Assembly (NCBI GenBank): GCA_028751875.1
Contig: CM054158.1
Span: 4,860,167-4,924,166, forward strand
Length of the DNA stretch: 64,000 nucleotides
Direction of reading: 5' to 3'
Origin: Rapana venosa
Taxonomy: Eukaryota; Mollusca; Gastropoda; Neogastropoda; Muricidae
This document shows positions 23,986 to 36,129 of the stretch, in pieces. The translations under genes were made by a program, and so were the position numbers. Under the pieces are notes generated by a model. It was not told the DNA's origin, made no database searches, and saw only the letters and a list, made by a program, of their open reading frames with translations. The first letter of the stretch is position 1, and each line of letters begins with the position of its first letter.

Positions 23986-26698
23986 GTATGCGGGGAGTCG
24001 TTGTGTGTTGTTGTGGTTGAGTTTCTTGTCGATGTTTTTGTTGTTTATTGTGTTGCTGTTGTTATTTTTGTCTTTGTTGTTGTTTCTTTTTTGTGTTTCT
24101 TGTTGTTGCCTGTTGTTGTTTCTTGTCTTTGTTGTGTTTTTTTTGTTGTGTTTCTTGTTGTTTGCTGTTGTTGTTTCGTCTTTGTGTTGTTTTTGTTGTT
24201 GTTTCTTATTGGTGCTGTTGTTTGCTGTTGTTGTTTCGTGTTCTTTGTTGTTGTTTCTTGTTATTGTTCTTGTCGTTGTAGTTGTTTTTGTTGTTGTTGT
24301 TTAATTGTCGTTGTGGTTGTTCTTGTAATTGCTGTATAAGAACACTGACATTGAGAGAGAAAGAGAATGTCAAATGACAAATTTTTTATTGAGATGAGAG
24401 AGAGGAGAGAGAGAGAGAGAGATGAGGAGACGATGAGAGGATGAGAGAGAGAGAGAGGTCGAGCGACGAGAGATACGCACGCTGTGCTGTATGTGTTAAG
24501 ACACAAGCGGGCTTCGCATGTGGGCACTGAAACATCAAAGCACTCCTCGCAAAGACTCGACCGACAATATACCTTCTATCAAGATTTCGATGTTTCCCCC
24601 CCCCACGTTATTTTAAACCACTAAAAAAGACATGCTTCGCTGCCCCCCACCCCCCCCTCCCTTCTCCCCCCCCCCACCCCCATCCCCCCTACCACCCACC
24701 CCTACCACCCTCCACCCTTGAGTAGGAGGCTGGTTTCAGGATGTTGGCCATGACAGGTACATACTACCTAATCGCCGTAGTGAAACTCTCCACGGCTCGT
24801 TATGACCCACTAGCCTCGTTAATGACCAGGCTGATCACGAAAAATATCCTTCTGTCATTAGGCAAGCTCATTGCATGCAAGGTCCTAAGCGCAGGTCAGG
24901 TGGGGGGGTGGGGGGGGGGGGTGGGGGGGGGAGTGTCACCATCATCCACTGTTTAAGCTGATCAAGTTGCGTCATTAAGGAATGGCGGAGCAGAGCAGAG
25001 CAGAGCAGAGGGGGGTGGTTACTTACAGGAGAGTTGGCTTTTTACTCGTTTATGTTATGTTTGTAATGTATATGTTTTAGGGGAGAAGACTTATTCACGT
25101 TGTAGTGTAGAGTTATATTGCTCAGAAACTGATACGTTGTTGTTGTTGTTGTTGTTGCTGTTTTGTAGGGTGGGTGGGTTTGGTGGTGGTGGTGTGGTGT
25201 TGGAGGTAGGTGAGTGAACGTGTGCGTTCCCCAGCTTAACACTTAGGGGATGGCCAGGGACTATGCATCTTTGAGTCACTTAGTCCCACTGGGATCAAGT
25301 GAGATAGAAGGCCATTGAATTATACGTGGGGTTGAGAAGTCTGGTGTGTTTTCATGTTTCCAGCTACCTCGCATAATTAGTAGCAGCCATACCCGACTTC
25401 GAGGATTTGTTTTCCTTTCCCTATGACGGAGAGAGCAAGGTTAGTGTCTTTGGTTGGTTGTTCGTTGGTTGGTGTTTCTTTTCTTTTCTTTCTTTCTTCT
25501 TTCTTTGTTCGAGCTATTTGCGATGCAGGTTCTTTCTGCGTGGGTGTGTGTATTTATTTATTTATTCATTTCATTTATATCGAGGATAAGGGAAATAAGC
25601 ACTTATGTGCTTTATTAATTGACTCCCACGTGTGTATGCGGTTTTGTCAATTTTGTCATCCGTTCCCACCGGCACACAATGGCCTACTCTTACGAAAAAC
25701 GGAACAGGATTTAACGTGTGCGCAAGATGTTCTGCATGTGTTCGCACACGGGGCCTCGGTTTATAGTCTCATCCGAAGGACTTTGACATTCAGTTCGATT
25801 TTTTTTGTCAAACTGGGAAGAAAGGGTGAGGTTGGGTGTGTGTGTGTGTGTGTGGTGTGTGTGTAGTGTGTGTGTAGTGTGTGGTAGTGGTGTATGTGTG
25901 TGGTGTCGCGTGCGGGCGTGTTTATGTGGGGGTGTGCGTGTGTGTGCGGAGGGAGAGACATACGCCCGCGTGAAGCCCATGTTTGTGTTACCTTTTCGGA
26001 CTGCAAGTGCATTTCTATTTGTACATAAATAAGTATGACAGCAACAAAACAAGCTACACACAGACAACACACACAACACCACACACAACACACACACACT
26101 ACTCACACTACAACACTAACACACATTACACACCAGCACTTACACCATGCTATCACATACACAAATACACACGCACGCGGCGCGCATACACACATACTCC
26201 ATACCGCAACAAGCACACACACACATACACTCAACACTACACACACATTGACACAACGCGCGAGCGCACATACACCACACACGACAACCACACATACATC
26301 ACACTACACCTCACACTACACAACACTACACTCACAAATACACACACCACACACTTCACACACATACAACCTACACACACAATACACCACACACTACACA
26401 CACACATCTGCCACGCATGGCGCACCCTAAACCCCCTACTGACCTCAAAGATTCTCTGGCCTGGATCTTGTCTCAGCGGGCTCTCCCAGCCATACCCGAG
26501 ATCACAACTGCCAGAGAGAAAGAGAGGGAAGAATTCAAGCCCTGCCTTTAATTCGCGGTGTCGTCTTCTTCTTTTGTCCTGAGAACAGACACGCGGAAAC
26601 AGAAACAGACGTGAGAGCCCCACTCACCTCCAACGGGTTCAGCCCCAACATTCAGCCTCCCTCCCCTCCCCCACCACCCCCCCCCCCCCCCCCCCCCT

Positions 26699-26731
<33 letters not shown>

Positions 26732-29700
26732 AGCTGAGCGCAGCAGCAGCAGCAGCAGCTTACTGCAAAGGACTTTTCATGGCAAGATCAGGCTCATCAG
26801 CCCTTCGCGTAGCCACCCCACCGCACCACTCCCCTACCCCCCCAGTCAAGTCAAAAACTTGAATCATTCTGCCTTGAAGTTCATGGCGCGAAGGAGCACA
26901 CTTCAATCATCTCATCATCGTCAGGGGAAAAGAAAAAAACATATGCTGTGCTCATTGTAAAAGATTGTTTTAATGGTTATGAGAAAACTTCACTGCGGGG
27001 TTGTTTTAAGGGGGAGGACGGAGATTGATGGCGGATAGGCAGATGAAGTGGGAAAGGGTCTTGTCTGAGAATGTGGGGACACAATAGCCTTGGTGGTTAG
27101 TGATGTGCATGGCATTGCGCTGTGATCTAAATGACACTGGTTCGAATCTCGTTCAAGAGGATTTTTTTTCCCCTGGAGTTAACATCAGTGCGACTCACTC
27201 TCCCCAAAAGTCCGGATATAACTATTAAACCGTGTCCTGTGTGAAATCGCACGCAGAAACATTCTTGCGCGGCTCTTTTAAAATCCGTTCCGCTTTTTGA
27301 AGAGGTAGGCCATTGTTGTGCCGGTGGAAGTGGTGACAAAATTTACAAAATGCAATACCCGGGTGACTGATGTAAAAGAAAGCACATATGAATGCTTATT
27401 CCATTTTCCTCGAAAGAAAAGAATAAATAAACTAAGATAAAAGTGCTGGTATTCCCACGTCGATGACCCCTACACATGTATAATTATTGCGGTTTTGAAT
27501 TCACTTGAATACCACTTTAAGTCACGGAAGATTTCTCTGCGTGAAATTCGGGCTGCTCTCCCCAGGGAGAGCACGTCACCACAATAGCAGCGCCGCCCAT
27601 AATATTTTGCTTTCTTTTCCTGTCTTCAACTGTATTTGTTTCTCTATCAGAGCGGCTTTTGTTCTACAGAATTTTGCCAGGAATTACTTTCTTGCTGCCA
27701 TGGGTTTTTTTACGTGGGCTCAGTGTGTGTAAGCTCATGGAACCTCGGTTTCTTGTCTCATCCGAAAGACTTTTACCCAGATCAATATTTAGAAGAAGGA
27801 CGAAAGTTTCGTCTCAATTTTCAGTTGTTAATACGGTATTAATCTGCAGAGGGAAGGGGGGGGGGGGGGGGGGGGTGCGGGGTATTCAGTGCAAAAATAT
27901 TACTGAAAAATCGGAGAGGATTCTATGTACAAACATGAGGAAATTGAAAGGTGGCTTAGGGTAAGGTCGAGTGTGTCTAAACACGTTGTTGTTGTTGAAG
28001 GTTGTTGTTGTTTGTTGTTGTTGTGTTGTTGCTTGTTGTTGTTGTTTTAAAGCAAAGGAAACAATAAGATTACACTTGATTTCAGTACAACGTAGAACGA
28101 AATCGTATAAATGTTTACTGAAATCGGAATATTCTCATAAATTTGAGTCCTCACCTTCTGATTTTCGGTGTTAGTATCCCCTATTTGCTGTCCTCTCTTG
28201 TTCTGCCTGTTCCTTTTCTTCCTGTCTGTCACCCTCCTTCTTCTTGTCTGTTTTCTGCAGTCTTGGTCCCATTGCCTTTTTCCTATTAGAAAAACTTTTT
28301 TTGTTTTAAATAAAACTAACAATTCTCTCTCAGCGAAGTCGAATGGCTGGGCTGACTTGTCAGGCGCTTAACGGCAGGGCAAACGCGTTATTCGCTCTTT
28401 GGTCAGTCAATTAGTTTCGCTGAGCGTTTCGACGACGACGACGACGACCGCGACGACGACAAAGAAGAAGAAGAAGAAGAAAGAAGAAGAAGAAGAAGAA
28501 GAAGAAGAAGAAGCCGACGACGAGACGACGACGAAGATGATGATGATGATGTGATGATGATGATGGATGATGATGATGTCGATGATGATGATGCTGATGA
28601 TGAAATATGGAGCCCACAGCAAGTACTCTCGGCCAGAATCCTTGGATTTCAAATCACTGGCTTTCCTAGCCTTCACAGAATGAAACTTTAAAAGTTGTCA
28701 TTTAAAAAGTCATACTTTGGTTTTATTTCCTGACACACTTTACTTTCTGACCTTGCTCACCCGTGCTTGGGTTCAGATCCTAGGTTTGAGCTCCACCGTT
28801 CAATGGGATATTATCCCATGGAGTTACATCAGTGGTCCGACTCCACTCCCCCAATCTTTGAGGACTATAAACCGAGTGCCCGTGGTGCGAACGCGGCAGA
28901 AGCTTTGCGCGCAGGTTTTTCAAACCATTGTTCCAGACTTTCCAAAAGAGTAGGCCCATGTGTGCCGGTAGAAAGGGATGACATAATTTCTAAAACCGCA
29001 ATGACACATGAGATTATATGTTAAACAAAAAAGCACAATTCGGGGCTTATTTCCATTATCCTCGAAATAACAGAATATGGATAAGAAATAGATAAGATGT
29101 TGAGGCTATCTCTCTCTTTTGTGATTGGGTCACTGACTTAAAGTTCTACTTATGTGTACACATGGGAGTTTTGGGGGGTTTTTTTAAAGAAGAAAGCCAA
29201 AAGAGAGGAGGAAAAAAAGGAAAAATGACTTCCAAATTTTTTAGGGACAGATGGTCTTTTTGGTTATACCATATGGAAAAAACTTCCAGTGATGATCTCT
29301 GCCCCGCGGAAATCAATACGTCAGTTCAATCCTTGAGACCTTTTCCTCATCCCTTACCTGTTTACATCTGCTTCTTTTTGAGAGAGGAGAGGAGAGAGAG
29401 AGAGAGACTGAGACGAGAGATGAGAGAGAGAGGAGAGAGGAGACGAGAGATGAGGATAGCGTGAGAGAGGGAGAGAGAGAGAGGAGGCGGCATGCACAAG
29501 TACAAGCACGAGACACACACACGCGTGCGCGCGCACGGCACACACACACAAACACACCCACACACACAACACACACCACTTGTTATATCACTAAGAGTGA
29601 ACAGTCGTTAACTTGAAGACAACAACAACAAAAACACACTCATCACACCACATACTTCAAGTATTTCATGCTAAGCAAATTAAAGATGCAAATAAATCGC

Positions 29701-31168
29701 CACATACGGTGAGAGAAAAAAAAAAAAATTCTTTTCTTTATCTTAGTTCACCATGTATCAACATGAATGTAGTTCTTGCTTTTTGGAGCGGCCGAAAGGA
29801 TATAAACTATTTTGATAGGAGGATAGTAAAAGGTTAATCTTACGTAGAGGTAGGAGGCGGGGAAGAGGAGCGTGAGGGAAGCAGTATTGTGGTGTGAGTG
29901 TTGAGAGGGGTTAGGGGGTTAAGGCGGGGGGGGGGGGGGGGGGGTCGGTTTCGATTTTTTTTTTTTTATATTTTATACGCGCAGATGAGCAGCTTGCATG
30001 AAGAGTAGAGGTGGCGGATCAACTAAAACCCGACTGTGCTTCTTCCTCGTTTTGAGGAGAGAGGCCGGGGAAGTGGAGAGGAGGGAGCAGTATTGTGTGT
30101 GTGTGTTGGAGGGGTAGGGTTTAAGGGAGGGGTGGGGGGGGTCGGTTTCGATTTTTTTTTTTTAATTTTTCTACGCGCCGCTGAGCAGCTGCATGAAAGA
30201 GTAGTGGCTGGCGGATTCAACTAAACCGATGTTCTTCCTGTGCGGTTTTTGTGTTCAGTCTCACAGGCAGGAATAGTGTTACGTTTCCGACCTTCACGCC
30301 CGCTGTCTCTTGACCAAGGCGGACAAGATCACTTCCGATCCCGAAAAAAACCACCAAACCCCCACACACAAACTACACCACCACCCACCATAAACTACCA
30401 CCACCCTAACTACTACCACCACCACCACAACTATCTTCCACCACACAACAACAACTAAATCTCCAGTGGCACGCGCCAGGAGTGTGTGTTTTGTGTGTGT
30501 GTGTGCGTGTGTGTGTGTGTGCGTGAGTGTGTGTGTGGGTGCGTGTGTGTGTGCCCCGTGCGTGTGTGTGAGTGTGTGTTCGTGAGTGATGTGTGAGTGT
30601 GTTGTATGTGTGTGTGTTGTGTGTGTGTGTGTGTGTGTTGTGTGTGTGTGTGTGTGTGGGTGTGTGGGTGTATGTATGTGCTTTTTTTTTTATTTTTTCT
30701 ACTCGTGTGGAGTGTGTGGTGAGTGTGTGTGTATGTGTGAGTGTGTGTGTGTGTGTGTGGGTGTGTATGGTGGGTATGTGTGTGTGGGTGTGTGTGTGTG
30801 AGTGTTTCTGTGTGTGATTTTTTGGGTTATGTGTGAGGGTTGTGTTGTGTGTGTGTGAGTGTGAGTGTGTATGTGTGTGTGTATGTGTGTGTGTGTTGCT
30901 TACATGTGTGGTGTTGTGCGTGTGTAGGTGTGTGTGTGTGGGGCGTGTTGTGTGTGTGTGTTGTGTTGTGTGTATGTGTGTGTGTGTATGTGTGTGTGTG
31001 TTATGATGTGTGTGTATGTTGTGTGAGAGGTGTGTATGTGTTGTGTGTATGCGTGTTGGTGTGTATGTGTGTGTGTTGTTGTGGTGCGTGTGTTTGATTT
31101 CTGAGAGTGTGTGTGTGATCTTGTGTGGGTGTGTGTGTGTGGGTGTATGTGTGTGTGTGTGTGGGCGT

Positions 31169-31207
<39 letters not shown>

Positions 31208-31262
31208 AGTATGTGTGTGTGTGATTGTGAGTGTGTGTGTGTGTGTGCGTGTGTGTGTGTGC

Positions 31263-31294
<32 letters not shown>

Positions 31295-31657
31295 GGATGA
31301 TGTTGTGTGTGTGTGTGTGTGAGTGTATGTATGTGTTGTGTGTGTGTATGCGTGTGTGTATGTGTGTGGTTTGCGTGTGTGTATGTGTGTGGTGAGTGTG
31401 TGTGTGTGGTTGTGTGTGTGTGTGTATGTGTGTGTATGTGAGTTGTGTTGTGAGTGTGTGTGTTGTGTGTGTGTGTGTGTTGTGTGTGTGTGTGTGTGTG
31501 TGTGCTCCATCCCAATCGATTGACGTTTGGGTTCATTGTAGACTAGAGATGCCGGACTGCTTTTGTGTAGAGAAGAGGAATATGATGCATCGTTTTACCA
31601 CCTGATAAATCCGGCTTAACAAATCTCTATCTCTCTCTCTCTCTTCTCTCTCTCCCT

Positions 31658-31691
<34 letters not shown>

Positions 31692-32385
31692 GTTGTGGGA
31701 ACGGATGACCAAATTTTACAAAACTGCATAAACACACAACGGGGAACTGTGTAAAAAAAAATAAAAAGCACATGAGTGCTTAGTCCATTATCCTCGAAAT
31801 AAAATAATAAATACATAAATAAAAAGCTCTCTCTTTCTTTCTGCCCTTCCCTCCCGTACTTCCCCCTACCCCCTACCCCTACCCGTGTGTGTGTGTGTGC
31901 GCGCGGACATGCGCATGCACACTGCACGTGCGCATTTTCCTCCTCCTTCCCAACCCCACACACACACACACACCTTTCCTTCCTTTTTAAAAAAAAAAAA
32001 ATGATGGCTTTTACACTTCATCATCCATCTCTTCAGTTTCTCTCTGCTCGTCGTGCCCCCCCCCCCCCCCCCCCCCCCCCCCACCCCCCCTTACCCCCAC
32101 CACCCACCCACCACCCCCTTATCTCCCTTGTTAGTAGCCCGAACGAGAACGAACGTAGTGCTACGTCTCTTGCCTCGTGACAGACATCCTCCTGCCTTGA
32201 TCCTTAGTGAAATCTCTTGCTTCCGCAGTATTAATTGCTATGTGTCTCTTTCAGTGAGAGTGTGTTCCTTCGTTGGGTTGGTTGGGTTGTTTGATCCTGG
32301 TTGTTGACAGGTCAAAAGGGGCTTTGCTGGTTTAGAATTACGTCAGAGTGCTTTGAGCACGAAGCCAACAGGGGCATGACTTCTT

Positions 32386-32618
32386 GTGTGTGTGTGTGTG
32401 TATGTGTGTGTGTGTGTGTTGTGTGTATGTATGTGTTGTGTTGTGTGTGTGTTGTGATGTGAGTGTGTGTGTGTGTGAAAACTTTGACAGCACGTGGCAT
32501 GGAGAGATGACAGTCGTGTGCAGGGTGTGACTGTCTGTGTTCTGGGCCACACTACAGACCTCCTGTAAGGGGATGCCAGGGGCTTCTTGCAGTATGGGAT
32601 AGCATCAACGCCCCCTAC

Positions 32619-32651
<33 letters not shown>

Positions 32652-32753
32652 ACCCCCTTTTGGAAATTCTATGCTAGAAATTGCTACCCTTTTCTTTCAC
32701 TCTCATCAGGTTTTTTCGTGGGGGGTGTTTCTTTTCAATTTTCTTACTCTGTC

Positions 32754-32838
<85 letters not shown>

Positions 32839-32850
32839 CTTTCTCGCTCT

Positions 32851-32928
<78 letters not shown>

Positions 32929-32960
32929 GCTTATCTATGCAATTAAATCAGTTGAATACC
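32386..32960. repeat. TG, poly-C and CT tracts
   Basis: TG-rich 32,385-32,475, poly-C 32,621-32,651, a D-like scrap near 32,655-32,690 (ttttggaaattctatgctag), (GTCT)n 32,752-32,787 and CT 32,788-32,930. No gene recognised. Confidence 0.85.
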
Positions 32961-32964
32961 CTTT

Positions 32965-33330
32965 AGGGCCTGGGGGTTTATCACAGTTCTTGATTAAACC
33001 ATTGACACTGGGGGCAACAGAGGCTGTATGACCAGTGGCTTTCTTTCCCACTCACGGAATTCCACTTTACAGCTTAGTCTTTAGTGATCGACTATGACTA
33101 TCTGACTAGGAGGCTTGACTTGCACAGTCCTTATGTGCTGCAGCCCTGAGGGCTATGTGGCCTTTGGAGAACATCTCCAACGCTGACTGTCCTTATGCCC
33201 ACTTGGCCGAGAGAGTGGGGATGTACTGTGGGCAAGGCATCTCCACTATAATCAAATGTCTGCCCAATTTCCGAAACAGCAGCTGCCTCCTCTGCTGTTT
33301 TGGAGGTCATTGTCAAACACAACGGACAAC
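32965..33330 (-). mobile_element. V-family retroposon
   Basis: It shares its whole length (about 365 bp) with 34,762-35,153 and 2,890-3,255: tttatcacagttcttgatta, the tagtctttagtgatcgacta segment, tccaacgctgactgtcctta and the end near acgga-caa-catac. The flanks show near-matching direct repeats, aaatcagttga at 32,945-32,955 and aaatcatttga at about 33,336-33,346, which fit a target-site duplication. Strand is assigned by analogy with the S copies and is uncertain. Family identity unknown. Confidence 0.7.
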
Positions 33331-33346
33331 CATACAAATCATTTGA

Positions 33347-33759
33347 GTTGAGTTTTAGTCTCTGCTTATGTTCTGCTGTCCTAGTCCATTCAAAAACAAA
33401 TCTTACAAATACATATTTGTTCTTTTTATGCATTATATTATCACATTTTTGTTTGGACCTGTATTGCTTTGTTCTGACGAGCAGGTAGGCATATTGTACA
33501 CACTGGGAGTCAAGTCAAATCAAGTCAAGTCAACAACATTTTAATCATCCCATGAAGGGCAGTTGGCACAGGATATCCGTCCTGCAGTGTCATTTCCCCA
33601 CATGGCATCTTTTATGTCTTTTTAATTAGGTTGAACTCTTCTTTCTCCCCTTCTTTACGCCTTTTTGTGTAACCTGGGCGTGGCAGAACAGAGAGAGGAA
33701 TGGAGGGAACTGGTTGTTGAGTCTTTGAGGGTGCCCCCACGGTCGTCAGACTACGGGAC

Positions 33760-33793
<34 letters not shown>

Positions 33794-34069
33794 GGCGTGG
33801 TCAATGAAGCAGGATGGCTGGCGTCCTCAGCACAGTCTGGGTTTTGTTAGCCCTGAGGAAGGAACTGGTTCATGGGCTTTGCTTTGTCATTCAGTGTGTG
33901 TGGGTTTGGTTTGGTTTATTTTGTTTTCAAACTGACGGTGCTGGATGCTTAAAGGGATTAGCAGGTGTTGGTTTCCAACTGGAAGTGAAGCTATTGAAGC
34001 CCCTGAAAGTGAATGAGGTGACAGCCCTGGTACGGCTTTTCGTGGTCCTAGGGCTGTTAACAACCTAGC
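33347..34069. other. No gene seen; short tcaag and GATA repeats
   Basis: Imperfect (TCAAG)n at 33,510-33,535 and (GATA)8 at 33,761-33,793. An 84-codon open frame at 33,814-34,068 has no recognisable similarity and is not called. Confidence 0.65.
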
Positions 34070-34215
34070 ATGGAGTCGGATGCGCTGGGCCTGAGTTGTC
34101 AGGCGCTTAACGGCAGTGTGACGCATTTTCGCTCATATAACAGACAACAATACTTGCTGTCTGACCGTTCCTCGACAACGACGACGACGAAGAAGAAGAA
34201 GAAGAAGAAGAAGAA
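34070..34215 (+). mobile_element. D-family retroposon, 3' part
   Basis: gttgtcaggcgcttaacggc, cattttcgctcatata, gacaacaatacttgctgtct, then (GAC)n and (GAA)n to 34,215. The 5' half is missing. Confidence 0.8.
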
Positions 34216-34382
34216 GAATGAATGAAATGGAATATCTTGTTATGATGTAAAGGATGTAATGATACAGTACATTTGTTGCTGAAATCTACTCTAACTCCGC
34301 AACTGCTTGAAATTTTATCATCTTGGTTGTACAATCATGCTAGACTGATTTTGATACTCTTTTTTTTTTTTAACGTGAAGTC

Positions 34383-34530
34383 CTTTGGCTCGGTGGTCTA
34401 GAGGTAACACGCCTGCCTAGTAAGCGAAAAGTCAGGGTTGGAAGTGTGCGGTGGTTTGAGCTCTAGCCGAGGAATGAAAAAAGGAAAGAAAGAAAAACAA
34501 ATAATAGTAATAATAATAATAATAATAACA
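34383..34530 (+). mobile_element. R-family SINE head
   Basis: ctcggtggtctagaggtaac, cgcctgcctag-aagcgaaaa, gtggtttgagctc: the tRNA-like head of the R family (compare 36,786-36,880), joined to an AT-rich (AAT)n/(AAC)n tract at 34,500-34,545. Confidence 0.65.
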
Positions 34531-34584
34531 ACAACAACAACAAAGCAAAAACAGCCGATTTATCAAAATCAGCCTTTTCATTTT

Positions 34585-35345
34585 TTTTTGTTCCTCGACT
34601 TGAGCTCCGAGGTTCACCAATGGTGAGATTTTGTGTAAGAGACCGTTTTTGCCCACCATGAAGGTAGCCGCATTCCGACTTTGACCATATATGTTGGGTA
34701 TGTTCGTGTTTCCATAACCCACCGCTGACATGAGTTAGGGGATCTTTAACTGCAAATTTATAGCCGTCAGCGCCTGGGCTTTATCACAGTTCTTAATTAA
34801 ACCATCGATGCTGGGGGCAACAGCAAAGTGAGAGGCTGTATGACCAGTGGCTTTCCCACTCATGGAATTCCACTTTACAGCTTAGTCTTTAGTGATCGAC
34901 TATGACTCTCTGACTAGGAGGCTTGACTCGCACAGTCCTTATGTGCTGCAGCCCTGGGGGCTGGCTGGCTGGCCTTTGGAGAACATCTCCAACGCTGACT
35001 ATCCTTATGTCCACTTGGCCGAGAGAGTGGGGATGTACTGTGGGCAAGGCATCTCCACTATAATCAAATGTCTGCCCAGTTTCCAAAACAGCAGCTGCCT
35101 CCTCTGCTGTTTTGGAGGTCATCGCCGGACACGACGGACAAACATACATAACGTGCAAATTTATCTTCTGCATGCGTATATATACAAAGGGAATGAAGGC
35201 TCTGGCAGGTCTGCACTTGGTGTTGACTTGGGATTGTAAAAATCCCCACCCTTAATTCACCAGACGTCACTGAGATTGGAACCCACGACTTCATGGACCC
35301 ATGGGATTGAAGGTGAACAGTCTTAACCACTCGGCTGTAGCGACG
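34585..35345 (-). mobile_element. S-family SINE (tRNA-Ser/Leu-like head) split by a V element
   Basis: The S halves are 34,585-34,761 and 35,154-35,345. On the minus strand the element begins at 35,345 with a tRNA-like promoter: gccgagtggttaagactg (A-box region, of the tRNA-Ser/Leu type) and tgggttccaatctcag (B box), about 60 nt apart, as expected for a tRNA with a long variable arm. The V insert (34,762-35,153) is flanked by the perfect 11 bp duplication tgcaaatttat (34,751-34,761 and 35,154-35,164). Confidence 0.85.
34762..35153 (-). mobile_element. V-family retroposon nested in S
   Basis: 392 bp insert bounded by an 11 bp target-site duplication, so it moved after the S element. Its sequence matches 32,965-33,330 throughout. 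Both copies keep an open minus-strand frame containing MTSKTAEEAAAV and TFDYSGDALPTVHPHSLGQV, but the plus strand is open too, so coding is unproven. No tRNA head, terminal inverted repeat or known protein was recognised. Confidence 0.75.
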
Positions 35346-35399
35346 GTCTTAATTACACTACTGGAAACTCAGACTAAACCAAACTAAAGCAAAATAACC

Positions 35400-35407
35400 C
35401 CAAAATA

Positions 35408-35442
<35 letters not shown>

Positions 35443-35543
35443 ATTGGTGTAGCGCTGAATCTTGTAAAACAAACAAATCAAAGCGCTTGCATTCAGAACA
35501 TTCACACGCATGCAACCGTTCACTAAAGATTAACAGATTTTAG

Positions 35544-35574
<31 letters not shown>

Positions 35575-35725
35575 ACGTGCTTAGGCAGGGTGATGGAGGA
35601 GGGGCTGTCTGTCTATTGAAAGTAGGAGCAGATAAGAGGTGTAACTATACAGGGGAAGGTCATAGGTCAGAAAGATGTGTGTCTTGACTGTGGATTTGAA
35701 AGTGTCAAATGTAGGTAGGCTTATG
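35400..35725 (-). mobile_element. CR1/L2-like LINE 3' end, degraded
   Basis: A (GAT)n tract at 35,407-35,442 abuts gtagcgctgaatcttgtaaa, caaagcgcttgcattcagaa, an internal CA tract (35,549-35,574), tgcttaggcagggtgatgga and gactgtggatttgaaagtgtc. The layout mirrors the 3' part of the element at 40,897-41,826. No open frame remains. Confidence 0.65.
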
Positions 35726-35892
35726 GGGGGAAAAAACGAAGCTTTTTAAAAAAAGATAAAGTAAAACGTAGTAAACTAAGTGAAACTGAACTAACGCAAG
35801 CCCAATCAAACCAATTAAACTAAACTAAAGTAAGCTTGAGTAAACCACACTAAAGTATACCATAATAAAGTAGGTTAACTCCTCAACTCACC

Positions 35893-36110
35893 TATCCCCT
35901 AGTCCCTTGGACTGTGGGGGCACTAATGAAGATTTTGCAACCAGCTTCCTCCACTCTCCGCGGGCCTCTGCTTTCCGTAGCAATTCGTTCCACTCAAGGC
36001 CAGTCCACTCTCTGATGTTGTAGTCTTCCCATCGCTTTCTCTGTCTGCCTCTTCCTCTCCCTCCTTGTACTGTTCCCTGTAGCAGGACAGTCTTGGATGA
36101 CTAGGCTGCA
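35893..36110 (-). pseudogene. LINE 3' fragment (reverse-transcriptase C terminus)
   Basis: Minus-strand translation with frameshifts gives a GRGRGRQRK-like basic run, then a segment of the IREWTGLE type and a WRKLVAKSSLVPP-type end, the conserved C terminus of the same LINE group as 23,323-23,985. Heavily 5'-truncated. The adjacent 35,730-35,880 is a degenerate taaac/taaag array with no gene. Confidence 0.7.
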
Positions 36111-36129
36111 GCAAACTGAACAAAACTGA

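Larger units (their letters stand above)
16380..32385. repeat. Copy 2 of ~16.4 kb tandem segment
   Basis: This repeats copy 1 feature for feature. Correspondences (copy 2 coordinates): mosaic TG/CT block 16,380-18,170; ~41 bp minisatellite 18,220-19,105; S/V retroposon composite 19,177-19,815; TA and GATA repeats 19,816-19,990; AT-rich unique stretch 20,460-21,840; LINE 3' end 23,323-23,985; GTT-rich block 23,990-24,335; T SINEs 25,580-25,825, 27,083-27,440, 28,725-29,075 and 31,695-31,820; TG and CA block 25,830-26,405; poly-C 26,670-26,735; R SINE 27,520-27,850; D element 28,160-28,590; 206 bp tandem 29,848-30,248; TG block 30,480-31,508. After about 32,385 the match ends inside a TG tract. 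Confidence 0.95.

Noticed and set aside
33814..34068. 84-codon hydrophobic open frame
   Set aside because: No recognisable family; located among retroposons and without transcript-type signals.
35280..35345. Functional tRNA-Ser/Leu gene on the minus strand
   Set aside because: Promoter boxes are present, but the sequence continues into a repeated SINE body found at several places. The acceptor stem was not found.
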